Origin: Trichomonas vaginalis G3 | Taxonomy: Eukaryota > Parabasalia > Trichomonadida > Trichomonadidae | NCBI RefSeq assembly: GCF_026262505.1 | Contig: NC_067206.1 | Coordinates: 15,806,205 to 15,870,204, forward strand | DNA: 64,000 nucleotides | Direction: 5' to 3' | Shown: one piece after another, positions 39,631 through 50,606 of the stretch | Layout of the letters: each line of letters opens with the position of its first letter | Numbering within the stretch: the first letter of the stretch is position 1 | Translations under genes and position numbers: made by a program | Notes under the pieces: model-generated | The model's input: only the letters and a program-made list of their open reading frames with translations | Told to the model about the DNA's origin: nothing | Databases searched by the model: none

Positions 39631-41837
39631 AATGGGTAAATCGGCGAAAAATGAATAAAATTAGATTTTTATATTACCAATAATCAGAGCATATATTATA
39701 TATGCATCTTTTAATATTTGTTTAGACATTTACGTTATATTGAGATACTTATTATTTGATATCAGCAACATTTTTGAAATTATATTATATATCGATCACA
39801 CTTGTCCTTGACCTGAGGTTTTATTATATATTAAGTCTTGAATGAAGAGTGTGGTAGAGAATCACAATGCAATTTCAGGTCAATTGAATTTAATTATGAA
39901 ATAATATATGTACACAGATTTCCTGTCATTGCTGGTGGTTATGACACTGTGATCAATGAGAAAATGCGTGTTTTGGGGTTTTGATTCAAGATATAAGATG
40001 CAAGACTCCATGTCTGAGTACATATATGCAGGGTCTTACCATGGTGCCCTACATATATGTACTCTAACTTGGAAAAGCTTGCACTTTTACTTTTCGATGC
40101 GAATGTGTCAAACACAATTCCCATTCTGCACATATATATGCAGGGTCTATCACTGGCACCCTGCACCTATATGTGCAGAATGGGAAAATCTTGCACTTTT
40201 ACCTTTCGATGCGAATGTGTCAAACACAATTCCCATTCTGCACATATATATGCAGGGTCTATCACTGGCACCCTGCACCTATATGTGCAGAATGGGAAAA
40301 TCTTGCACTTTTACCTTTCGATGCGAATGTGTCAAACACAATTCCCATTCTGCACATATATATGCAGGGTCTATCACTGGCACCCTGCACCTATATGTGC
40401 AGAATGGGAAAATCTTGCACTTTTACCTTTCGATGCGAATGTGTCAAACACAATTCCCATTCTGCACATATATATGCAGGGTCTATCACTGGCACCCTGT
40501 ATAGGCTAATTCTTTCGCATTTAGCGAAAAATAATGCTCTCAGACTTTCAACCGGGTCCGAGCAGCCGAAAATCCTCAGAGCTGAGTTCTTTTCAGTTTG
40601 TCATTATTGAAGATGGACTGTAAAGAACTCAGCTCTGAAAGACATAATATCTTAGGCTCTGCCCCATGCATAGGCAAGAGCTTCGCTTAAGAATCTCAGG
40701 GTCGGATTTCCCAAATGCCGCCCTGATCCCGGGCAGCAGGTGAGGAATCCGGCCCTGGGAAGCCTACAAAACGAAGCTCTGGTCTCTTATGAGGCCAGAG
40801 CCTACATACGCAATCCTCAGGGCCGAGTTTTGAGATGAATGTCCATTTGATAGACGTTCTCGTCAAAACTCAGCCCTGAAAGACCTATACACAAAGGCTC
40901 TGGCCTCAGCCGAGACTAAGGCATCGCTTACAGTCCTCAGGGTCGGATTTCTCAAATGTCGTCCTAATCTAGGGCGGCAGGAGAGAAGTCCGACCATTGG
41001 AAGGAGGAAATACTATGCTTTAGCCTCAGCATGGGCCAGCGTTTCGTTTATAGTCAACTCTGACGAACTTACCGCAATCTTCTAATCTTCCTGGAAGGAG
41101 CGCCCAGACCGGTCAGAAGCGCTCTTTCCAGGCCCAAAGACTAGAAGGGGGCCCTGACCTTGAGAAAGGACCCCCTTCCCGGTCTTTCTGGCGAACTTTG
41201 TTTCGCATTGCGAGTGTCTGCTGCGAATCCGGGGCTGAGCAGCAGACACTCGCAATCATATGTCGCGGCAAGTGCAACTGTGGTGCCAGAATGCACTTGC
41301 CGCGACAATTGCGAAATGCAAAGATGATGCCGGAAGGAGCGCCCAGACCGGTCAGAAGCGCTCCTTCCAGGGCCAGAAAGACTAGAAGGGGGCCCTGACC
41401 TTGAGAAAGGACCCCTTTCCCGTATCAAACATTTCTGCATCTCATTATTTTCTACCTTTGATCTATACAATTGCACAAAACACAACGGCCACATATTCAC
41501 CACATACAACAAAAACATTTACGCATTACCCAACACTTAGAACACAATTTTACTTTATATTGCATTGTGATTCTTTTTATACCTATTATATCTACCATTT
41601 TAAATAGTCAAAACCTGAGGTTCAAGACAAGCCTATATTACTCATATACTTATTTCATAACTCTAATGTGATTCAAATAATAAGTATCTTAATATATGTG
41701 CAATCTACAATTTAATATTTTTAAAAGAATACATATAATATGTCCTGATTATATATAATATCAAATCTGGGAAATATCCAATATTCATCGATTTACCAAA
41801 TTTGGCATGCAAAATTTGGGATTCTCACTTTTTTGCA
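39594..41837. mobile_element. 2.2-kb hairpin-array element with about 50-bp inverted ends
   Basis: Left end GTAAAAAAGTGACTTACCCA ...AATGGGTAAATCG, right end the imperfect reverse complement (CGATTTACCAAATTTGGCAT ...CTCACTTTTTTGC). The interior carries a 111-bp satellite (40,040-40,495) and GC-rich hairpins (40,540-41,420) of the same families as 33,350-34,310, such as GGAAGGAGCGCCCAGACCGG ...CGCTCCTTCC and GAGTGTCTGCTGC...GCAGCAGACACTC. No clear target duplication. Confidence 0.6.
40040..40495. repeat. 111-bp tandem repeat
   Basis: Four near-identical units with start points at about 40,122, 40,233, 40,344 and 40,455, plus a diverged first unit. Each contains the hairpin GCAGGGTCTATCACTGGCAC with its partner and GTGCAGAATGGGAAAATCTT. 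Because 111 is divisible by three, all three forward frames stay open; these are not genes. Confidence 0.95.
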
Positions 41838-42540
41838 AAAAATGGGAAGAACCCGCATTTGAGAAATCCGGCCCTGGGGACTGTAGACGAAGCTCTGGCC
41901 TTTGCTGAGGCCAGAGCCTGTAATTTGAAGTCTTTCAGGGCCGAGTTTTGACTTGAACCTGCATCATGTTGGTGATGAGGTCAAAACTCGGCCCTGAGGA
42001 TTAAATTAGCAAACTCTAGCCTCGGAAAAGGCCAGAGCTTCGTAAAGATGTTCTCTCGGGACTGGATTCCTCTCAGGCCGCCCCGAATCAGGGCGGTCTT
42101 TGAGAGCCTTTACTGAGGCCAGAGCTTGTGATTTTCGTTCAGAGCCAAGTTCCTCTCGGATCGTGCCTAATGAGGAAGATCGTCGAGGAACTTGACTATG
42201 AGGAGATGAATTGTGAGCTCTGGCCTCGATGAAGGCCAGAGTTTTTAAGTCAATGTTTTGATGGGATGAGCCTATGCTCAGTAAGCTCGTCCCATCAAAA
42301 CATTGACTTAAAAATTGAATTATAAATTATCGTATGCATTCAAAAATTATAACAATTAATTTGAATAATATTATTATATAATAAGAATAAAATAAAATAA
42401 ACATAAAATTGAATAAAAATTTCTAAAAAATTGAAAATTTTAAAAATAATATAAAAAATAACAAATTTGATAAGAAAATTAGCAATTCGGGAAATTTATG
42501 AAAGACAGAATATGATTATTTATATTTAGGGTTGTTAGAT
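41838..42540. repeat. inverted fragment of a hairpin-array element
   Basis: Begins within a CCGGCCCT hairpin arm and runs through GAGGCCAGAG, CAGGGCCGAGTTTTG and GATGGGATGAGC units into A/T-rich DNA. The block 42,150-42,510 is the reverse complement of 33,120-33,480 at about 80% identity by eye, so this is another, oppositely oriented copy of the 32,214-34,719 family. Confidence 0.75.
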
Positions 42541-42882
42541 TCCCGACGATAGGTGTCTTGGAAGATTTGCCTGGTGTCATCATAGTGTCTTTAAATCAAA
42601 AATTTTATTTTGGAGTTAGTTTTATTGATTTTTCAATAAAAAACATTTCTAAAACAAGAAAATAAAACGATAAAATATTTATATTTTATATAAGGATCTT
42701 ATATATTTAAAATAAATATCATTTTATTTTTTTCATTGGTGTCTGTCAAACCATAATACACTATTCAAAAATTCAATGTGTCTTGCGGTTTCAAAAGACA
42801 CCTTCAAATTGAACGATAGCACAGACACTATTGAATTTTCCCCATTTTATTTAGTTTTTACCCTTTTTATTTTTAAGAATTA
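42541..42882. other. non-coding leader of the hAT element
   Basis: A/T-rich. Holds GTGTCTGTC and AGACACC motifs in both orientations, which might be transposase sites. hAT terminal repeats were not identified. Confidence 0.3.
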
Positions 42883-43202
42883 ATGACTGAAACACAAGAT
42901 GAATATGAATCCAAATTTGAGGGATGGATTGATTGCAAACTTCCTCCCAAAAATATCCCTCGAAAAGTACCTCCCTTACCAAAATTCGAGGATACTTAAT
43001 TCTCAACTAATAATAAATGTCGAGTATGTTTCAATATTGCTTATCTTCCAGATACAAGCGAAAAATCGAAAGAACGAAAAAGACTTTATTGTTATTGTTT
43101 AGCGATACATTACAATTTACTAACAAAAACATATATGCGCTGCATTTATCATCGAAAACCATCAGAATTTGATGAAGATCATCAGCATATATATCAAATA
43201 CG
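42883..43202 (+). pseudogene. hAT transposase gene, N-terminal part
   Basis: From ATG: TETQDEYESKFEGWIDCKLP, one in-frame TAA near 42,997, then the same frame continues with KCRVCFNIAYLPD, a Lys-rich loop and YCYCLAIH, a Cys/His set that could be a BED-like finger, and ends HIYQIR. The frame at the left edge of MULE 2 joins in phase with the frame leaving its right edge (KFVVDNNMS), supporting one hAT gene split by MULE 2. Confidence 0.5.
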
Positions 43203-44205
43203 AGAGATTATTTTTTGTCGCATATTTGCGCATATTATGACACTTTTTCTGACATTTTTCTATAAATTGAGAGCAAAAGTATTCAAAATTTTGTCAAAAT
43301 ATGCGCAAAATTGAGAACTGCGCATATTATGACACACGATTATTTTTGTCCGTTAATGGAAACAAAATCTCTATGCATTGCTTTTCTTCATGTCTTTCGC
43401 CTAAAGGTATGTTTAAAACAATATGTATGAGATACGTATTATAAAAGATTTGAAAAACTCACATATTATTATCAAATTTTCAAATTTTTATCGAGAAAAT
43501 ATTGAAATCAAGACGAAAAAATATTGTTCATAACAAAATATTATAAAGATCTAGCATCTACAAGAGTTTCAAAGAAAAACAACCAACTTAAATTTTCTAC
43601 TTCAAAAATAAGAACATCTTTCAAGTGTGACAAGCAAAAAAAGAATACATACGAATAGTTCAATTTGAAATGAATGATATGTTTATGTATAAGCTAGATT
43701 TACCTACATTCGATAATTGCTAAACGTTCATAACTTTGCGAGATATTAAAGAGAATTTATCGCTATTTACGTTATTTTCGACAATATATCAATATACGGC
43801 GATTGTTAAGTGAGTAACTGAGAAAAAAATAAAAGATTTGATTAATCTGAAGATCAAAAGAAGATAACAAGAGAAAAATATGAATAAATAAATGAATAAT
43901 GAATAGAAAAAAGAAAGAAGAATATTGAAGATGATTAAATGAAGTTATTATAGGAAAATTAAAAAATATTACTAAAATTAAAGATATCTGACATGTTTAC
44001 ATATCTAATAATAATATATTTGTCATTTAAATCTATTTTGAATCATAGTAAACTATGATTGTCGTATGATTTAAAAGAATCTCTAAATATCAAGTCAATT
44101 TCTTATAAAATTGTTATCCATCTCTTACATTTTTTCATAATTACTACCTATATTATCAATCTCAACGATGACAATATCTTGTTATCAATATATTAAATTT
44201 AATTT
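43203..44205. repeat. MULE 2 terminal inverted repeat, left
   Basis: Pairs with 47,470-48,473. Contains TGCGCATATTATGACAC twice and TGACACTTTTTCTGACA, a motif echoed near the ends of the hairpin-array MITEs. Confidence 0.9.
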
Positions 44206-44311
44206 ATAACTTAACATTCAATGTTTCCATCTATTCTTTCCATATATTAAATTCTAAAAACACTTTAACAATTGTTCAATAAACACAATATTTATAACAT
44301 TTAAAAATATT

Positions 44312-45837
44312 TCAATTGAATACATCTGATTCATTTAATGTAAATTCTGTGATTTTTCCATCTTCATCATTTTCTAAGTTTATTTTAATTGAATCATTTA
44401 TCTCTGAATCATTCCTGTTCATAAATTTCTCAATTTCAATATCACGATAATCAATATCTCCTGGATGAAATTGATTTTTGTATTTGTCAATTTCTTCTTT
44501 TGGTATTTCTGAAATTTCGAGATTAAAATTTCTTTCAAAAGTAAATAATTCTTCATTAATTTTAGTTAACGAGATATAGTACGATTTTTTATGATCATAC
44601 TGGTTTCGTTGATTGGTTAAATATCTATGAGCGATTACTGTATCAACTTGAAGTAAAGTATATATCATATGGAAAATTGTTGGATGTGGATATATTATGT
44701 GTGAGTTCAGTACCTTGTTAAATGATTCCACGCCATTATTCGAAAAAATCATATCCTTCACATTCATTTTATTTATTTCTTCGTATTTATATTTCCATGT
44801 GCGAAGGAAATAAGTGGCAAATTTTGAAGTATCTTGGAACAGATAAGTTTAAAAACTGAATTAGGAACGAATGGGCACCCACATAATAATTTTAATAAAG
44901 ATTTGGATGCATGATCATCTTGATTGCACAACTTCTTAAAGTTCTTTACAAGCGCAGCAATGTAATGAAATATGCATCCAGTAAGAACTGTCTCTTTGCT
45001 GATCTTTTCTTTGATAGAGTTCATCAAAGCTGCTTCAAAATCTGTTGTGATGATGGAAAATTGATTAAGACCAATTTTAATCTTTTCATGTGTTAACATC
45101 ATATTGAAAACAGTATTATAATCATCAGCACTTCTTCCCGTCATCAAAACATGTAGAAAAGGGAGATATAAATTTGTAGCATTATCAAATACCAAGAAAT
45201 TCAATAATTGACCATTTGAGAGATTTATTGGTACCACTTTGAATGTACCATCTATGAACAAATGTTTTAAAGTTCGTGCACGATTAATGAATAAAGGCAA
45301 TCCAAAAAAGTAAAACTTAGAATCATCAATATTGGAATAAATTTTTGTAATATAGAAATTTTGATTGTTATAATGTTCAAGTAATTTTTTAATCAACTCA
45401 TCTTCGTTCATTTTCATTTTTGGTTTAATTTCCTGGTACAACCTTCTGATAACATCAGACGATATTTCAATAATATCATCGTGAGATTCGTTATATTCCA
45501 ACACAAGCTGATTTGCAAATGCTATTACCTGACTTAATGAAACAATAGGATTAACTTGAATGAAATTTTGTATCTCACTCTCAAGTTCTAATTTATTTTG
45601 GTTAGTACCATCAATAATTGAAGATTTTGTATGTTTTGGACATCGATGTGGAGGATTAATTTCACATACTTCAGCTTTTTTGCCTGTATTTGCTGGGAAC
45701 AATGTAACAAGTTGAGAATAAGAACATCTTTTCTTTTTGGCGCAATAATAAACAATTTCCAATCGATCAATTTTTGAATAATATATTTGAAAGCGAATAG
45801 GGATCCCTTCTGGATATATAACACTTTGATATTTCAA
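44312..45837 (-). pseudogene. MULE 2 transposase
   Basis: Mutator-like DDE transposase. N-terminal zinc-binding region (YYCAKKKRCSYSQL, CEINPPHRCPKH), then first Asp in LFIDGTFKVVP, second in IITTDFEAALM, GCIFHYIAAL, and the Glu in FSNNGVESFNKVL. One frameshift near 44,830 separates the last block from the rest. The zinc-finger end has no ATG; its frame runs upstream into the 3' end of the UBL-UBA gene, where a 7-A run (near 45,885) lies at the point where the two frames would meet. Confidence 0.85.
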
Positions 45838-45847
45838 TTTATCTGAA

Positions 45848-47266
45848 TCAGATATTTGAAAAGTATGATATGTTCTTAGAATGTTTTTTTATTCTTATTT
45901 TACATTTGTCTTGCTCATCTTGATTCATGATAATATAATTAGGAACACATTGTTTGCATGTATCTTCTGTAATGGCAGCTTTTTGGACTTTTGATTTAGT
46001 TTTTTGATATTGAAATGCATTTTGAATTAGAATGTTTGAATTGAGTAGATCATCAATGGGAAGATTATCAGTAAAATGAGTAATGTTTGAAAGTGATGGC
46101 AATGGAACTGTACTATCTACAGTTGGAGGATTAGAAACAATCCTTTGTACGGAACTCTGATTTGCAGCAATTGGAGGATTAGAAACAATCCTTTGTACGG
46201 AACTCTGATTTGCAGAAGTTGGAGGATTTGAAGGTATCCTAAAAATTGCCGTTCGATTAATTCTTTTAGAACGAGAAGGTGAAATTTGAACATTTCCATG
46301 AAGATTTATCAAATTTTGATTTCTTTCAATGGATTGTAAACTTCTTTCTTGATTTGTCAAATTTTGATTTCTTTCAATGGATTGTAAACTTCTTTCTTGA
46401 TTTGTCAAATTTTGATTTCTTTCAATGGATTGTAAACTTCTTTCTTGATTTGTCAAATTTTGATTTCTTTCAATGGATTGTAAACTTCTTTCTTGATTTG
46501 TCAAATTTTGATTTTTTTCAATGGATTGTAAACTTCTTTCTTGATTCCTATCTTTATTTTGTAATATATTATTACAACTTTCATTTTCAAACTCAAATTC
46601 ATTAAATGGTTCTTCTTGTTCAGATTGTTTTTGACTGTTTTCCGACGAATGTTTTTCAATAAATTTTAATATTTGGCATTCCGTATTTTTCAATTCTGCC
46701 AATGATGATGGTGATTCATCAGAATATCCTAATGGCCATTTATCTTCCATTGATTTTGTATCACCATTATCATTATCAGCAACATCTATAGTAGCATCTT
46801 TACTTTCCGATTCCATTTTCTTACATTCTGTTCCATTTTCTTTGGATTCCTCCTCTTCTGACTCATCCTCCGATTTTTGATCAAAATTAAAGTTTAAAAT
46901 TTTTAATGCTGCTTGTAAATTACTTTTTGTTATAATAAGTGCTATTTTTGCAACATTTTTGTCGAATCCCATTGATGTTAATGAATTATATTCTTGTGAT
47001 TTACTAATTTTTAATTGATACATATCAAAAAATGGCAAATTGAAAACATCTGTGGGTGGATCAACATTTACAACGTTTAAATCAATATCATTGAAACATT
47101 TAATTATATCAACTGAATGAAATTCCCTTCTTTTATATTTAATAACAAAAGAATATAAATTCAGATTGAATTTCCTTGCTATATAAAGGTATAAACTTAA
47201 ACAATGAACATCTTGGTTAGAATGAAGTAGAATTACATTCTTTTGATATCTAATTGTTAATTTCAT
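45848..47266 (-). CDS. UBL-UBA protein carried by MULE 2, perhaps the transposase N-terminus
   Basis: 472 residues. Residues 1-70 have the length and strand pattern of a beta-grasp ubiquitin-like domain (MKLTIRYQKNVILLHS, then a helix and YSFVIKYKRREF, ending DLNVVNV). Residues about 95-125 fit a UBA domain: SLTSMGFDKNVAKIALIITK then NLQAALKILNF. An acidic linker follows, then five 16-residue repeats (QERSLQSIERNQNLTN), three 16-residue repeats (RIVSNPPIAANQSSVQ) and a Cys-containing end (CKQCVPN). UBL-UBA proteins shuttle ubiquitinated cargo to the proteasome; here one lies within transposon ends. It may be a separate gene or, given the frames at its 3' end, the front of the transposase. Confidence 0.65.
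   Translation of the reverse strand: MKLTIRYQKNVILLHSNQDVHCLSLYLYIARKFNLNLYSFVIKYKRREFHSVDIIKCFNDIDLNVVNVDPPTDVFNLPFFDMYQLKISKSQEYNSLTSMGFDKNVAKIALIITKSNLQAALKILNFNFDQKSEDESEEEESKENGTECKKMESESKDATIDVADNDNGDTKSMEDKWPLGYSDESPSSLAELKNTECQILKFIEKHSSENSQKQSEQEEPFNEFEFENESCNNILQNKDRNQERSLQSIEKNQNLTNQERSLQSIERNQNLTNQERSLQSIERNQNLTNQERSLQSIERNQNLTNQERSLQSIERNQNLINLHGNVQISPSRSKRINRTAIFRIPSNPPTSANQSSVQRIVSNPPIAANQSSVQRIVSNPPTVDSTVPLPSLSNITHFTDNLPIDDLLNSNILIQNAFQYQKTKSKVQKAAITEDTCKQCVPNYIIMNQDEQDKCKIRIKKHSKNISYFSNI
46300..46545. repeat. 48-bp tandem repeat in the UBL-UBA gene
   Basis: Five units encoding QERSLQSIERNQNLTN. A second 48-bp repeat set is just to the left (46,110-46,240). The near-identity shows recent expansion. 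Confidence 0.9.
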
Positions 47267-47469
47267 AAAAAAGTAATTTTCAGATTTAAAAAAGTGAAAA
47301 CCTTATTTATTAATAATTATTTAATTTGTTAATTAGAAAAAGAATTAATGAAAAATGATGTAATTAAAATAGTTAAAAGATGATGAAACGATGAATAACA
47401 ATGAAATTAGAAATATTACGATGCGATAGTATTAATATAGTAAAATCGAGTATGAGACAAAAGAATTTT

Positions 47470-48473
47470 ATAAATTAAATTTAATATATTGATAACAAGA
47501 TATTGTCATCGTTGAGATTGATAATATAGGTAGTAATTATGAAAAAATGTAAGAGATGGATAACAATTTTATAAGAAATTGACTTGATATTTAGAGATTC
47601 TTTTAAATCATACGACAATCATAGTTTACTATGATTCAAAATAGATTTAAATGACAAATATATTATTATTAGATATGTAAACATGTCAGATATCTTTAAT
47701 TTTAGTAATATTTTTTAATTTTCCTATAATAACTTCATTTAATCATCTTCAATATTCTTCTTTCTTTTTTCTATTCATTATTCATTTATTTATTCATATT
47801 TTTCTCTTGTTATCTTCTTTGATCTTCAGATTAATCAAATCTTTTATTTTTTTCTCAGTTACTCACTTAACAATCGCCGTATATTGATATATTGTCGAAA
47901 ATAACGTAAATAGCGATAAATTCTCTTTAATATCTCGCAAAGTTATGAACGTTTAGCAATTATCGAATGTAGGTAAATCTAGCTTATACATAAACATATC
48001 ATTCATTTCAAATTGAACTATTCGTATGTATTCTTTTTTTGCTTGTCACACTTGAAAGATGTTCTTATTTTTGAAGTAGAAAATTTAAGTTGGTTGTTTT
48101 TCTTTGAAACTCTTGTAGATGCTAGATCTTTATAATATTTTGTTATGAACAATATTTTTTCGTCTTGATTTCAATATTTTCTCGATAAAAATTTGAAAAT
48201 TTGATAATAATATGTGAGTTTTTCAAATCTTTTATAATACGTATCTCATACATATTGTTTTAAACATACCTTTAGGCGAAAGACATGAAGAAAAGCAATG
48301 CATAGAGATTTTGTTTCCATTAACGGACAAAAATAATCGTGTGTCATAATATGCGCAGTTCTCAATTTTGCGCATATTTTGACAAAATTTTGAATACTTT
48401 TGCTCTCAATTTATAGAAAAATGTCAGAAAAAGTGTCATAATATGCGCAAATATGCGACAAAAAATAATCTCT
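47470..48473. repeat. MULE 2 terminal inverted repeat, right
   Basis: Reverse complement of 43,203-44,205 over about 1 kb, ending GCGACAAAAAATAATCTCT. Confidence 0.9.
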
Positions 48474-50271
48474 AAAATTTGTTGTGGATAACAACATGTC
48501 AATCAATATGGCCGCTTCAGGTGTACTAGAAGATTTCGCCCGACATGTCTACTCCACCTTCAAGGGAGTAATCAATTTTCAACTCAAGATCCCATATAGA
48601 AGAGACGAGATAAGGGATGGAATCATTACATTAGCCGACTTGGTAGCCCCAAAAATACACGTTGAGCTTGACAAGATGGGCTACTATTCGATAACAATTG
48701 ATGCGGCATCACACGGAAGCCGGCATGGCTTTTTTGTGATGGCTAGCAATCCAGCAAAAATGAAGAACCATATCTTCATTGATACTATGATCGCTGATGG
48801 TTGGAATGCCAGGGATTACAATAATTTCTTTGAATGTTTTACCTTCCCAAAGGATTTCCTTTCTGCAATTGTTGCCGATGGATGCCCCGCCCAAGTTAAA
48901 GGGCTGTGCCACTGGAGGAGATGCGGAGCACTATATCCGGGTCTTCAAACCGTTTATATCCGATGTGTTGCGCATCTCCTTAACTTAGTGGTGAAGCATA
49001 CGGCAGACAATTGTGCAGCTTTCGCAATGCAAATTAATTATTGCAAAGAGATAAGCAAGGAGTTATCGAAGCAGGACACGAGAAGGGCATTGGATATGAG
49101 GGTTATTCATGTTCCGGATCATCGCTGGGTGTTTTTCTGGGATCTTCTGAAGTGGATAAAAGAAAAACACCCTAAAATTTATGAATTGTTCAATATGGAT
49201 GATCCACCGGAATCTGTTCAGATCTTAAGGGATATGGGAATTGATTTCAAGGATGGACTTCCACAATGGTTGTTAAATTTCGAAGAGATTCTTTTACCAA
49301 TCAAGAAACTCTTGAATTATGCAGAGAGTGACGTTGGCTGCTTCTGCTACATCTATCCAATGTTTCAATCGACGATTGAGCAGTTGACCGGAATTGCAAA
49401 TCGTCCTGAATTATCAAGTTCGTCAAAGCGCATTGCAGATGCATTAATCGCCAACATGAATGAAGTTTTTGACAAACAGGGCAACTACGCTTTGCTGAAA
49501 TTTGCCTTTGGTCTAACTCCATGGGGCCGGTCAGTCATCCGCGCAGAATTGAACATGCATACTGAGTACAAGCCAGACGTTTCACTCTTCTTCCAAGAAC
49601 CAATACCTATCAATGCTGAACTTGAAATCCCTCCAAGGAGCTACACCCCTGATCATTTGGATGAAGTGGCAGAGGATCAATTGGACAGAAATCTAGATAT
49701 AGAAGAGCCCGAGATTGAGAACGAAGCAATTGAAGGTGATGGCCAAGTAGATGCAGAAGACATTGCTCAGGATGAAGAAGTTGAAGAGAATGAACCAAGG
49801 AGGAGACTAGGCAGGAACCTTGGTGAATGGGCGTCTCTGTCAATGCAAGAAGTGGAAGAGTACAGCTTCAACGATTTTATGATCGAGATGCTTTCGAGAC
49901 GTGCAGAAGCAGAAGCGAGGTTCTACAAGAGAAGTTCGGCCAAGAACATAGCTAATGAGTACAAGAAAGCTCTTTCCAACTTTATACATATGAATGAGAG
50001 TGAAATCAGGAACAACACCGACCTCACCTGCTTGGATCAAAGGTTTTGGGTAGCATGTGATGCAAATTTCAAGGCATTGAAAGAGATTGCCTTAAAATTC
50101 ATGTCTATTGCTGCAACCGAAGCTGATGTGGAAAGAATGATTTCAATTGTGCGGAACCTGCGTAATAGGTTTAATCAAAACGCACGTGAAGATCTAATAA
50201 AGTGTAGAATCCTATTGAAGCTTTTCATGACAAATGAAATCCTGAAAAAAGATATTTCCAGATCTGACTGA
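48474..50271 (+). CDS. hAT-family transposase, main part
   Basis: About 595 residues. RNase H-like hAT core: SITIDAASHGSRHGFFVMAS (first Asp), AIVADGCPAQVKG (second Asp), CVAHLLNLVVK, then HRWVFFWDLLKW. An acidic insert lies around 400-450 (EENEPRRRLGRN). The C-terminal dimerisation region has AATEADVERMISIVRNLRNR, the typical hAT end. GC content is higher than its surroundings, suggesting recent arrival. The first ATG is at 48,496, but the frame is open from the MULE 2 border and matches the N-terminal part at 42,883-43,202. Confidence 0.85.
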
Positions 50272-50274
50272 TCT

Positions 50275-50470
50275 TTAACTTGCCGTAGCTCCTTGATGCT
50301 GTAGCTCCATGCTGCAGCTTGACCTACTGTAGCCCCTTGATGCAGCTTGATTGTAGATGTTGGCCTTGAATGATGCCGCTTGACCTGCCGTAGCCCCTTG
50401 CTGCCGTAGCTCCTTGCTGCTGCTTGACCGTAGATGTTGGCTGTGAAAGTTATCGCTTCAACCGCTAGCT
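50275..50470. repeat. CCGTAGCTCCTTGCTGC minisatellite
   Basis: Degenerate units of CCGTAGCTCCTTG/TGCTGCTTGACC in GC-rich DNA just after the hAT stop, ending in GCTAGCTCC. Probably part of the hAT 3' region. Confidence 0.7.
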
Positions 50471-50606
50471 CCTAACTGCCTCCAAACAGCCGTTTTGCTA
50501 TGACCTCAATCACTTTTATTTATTATTTTAAATATTATTTAATTTTATTATTTGAATAGGCCAACTTATATTTGAGAAGCTCAATTTGAGACCACTTAAT
50601 ACTGTT

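Larger units (their letters stand above)
43203..48473 (-). mobile_element. MULE 2, 5.3 kb with 1-kb terminal inverted repeats
   Basis: Arms 43,203-44,205 and 47,470-48,473 are near-perfect reverse complements of about 1,000 bp, starting AGAGATTATTTTTTGTCGCA and TTTGCGCATATTATGACAC. Between them lie two minus-strand gene blocks (UBL-UBA protein and MULE transposase). High arm identity indicates recent activity. No 9-bp duplication is evident at these borders. Length 5,271 is a multiple of three, so the surrounding hAT frame stays in phase. Confidence 0.85.

Noticed and set aside
40040-40495. CRISPR-like array
   Set aside because: Units are uniformly repeated with no unique spacers of constant length, in eukaryotic transposon DNA; it is a satellite.
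39956-40610. Three overlapping forward reading frames of 145-182 codons
   Set aside because: They arise from a 111-bp tandem repeat whose length is a multiple of three, so all frames stay open; no protein family or start context.
41141-41607. Frames on both strands in GC-rich sequence
   Set aside because: Also products of hairpin composition; mirrored on both strands.
45885-45892. Programmed -1 frameshift at the A run between UBL-UBA and transposase
   Set aside because: The transposase lies in the +1 frame relative to the UBL-UBA frame, and the -1 frame meets a stop at once, so a classical -1 slip does not fit; an indel is simpler.
46279-46605. Plus-strand frame with repeated LSNFDFFQWIVNFF
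   Set aside because: Antisense of the 48-bp repeat in the UBL-UBA gene.
48797-49522. Alternative frames in the hAT gene
   Set aside because: Shadows of the transposase frame, which has the family motifs.
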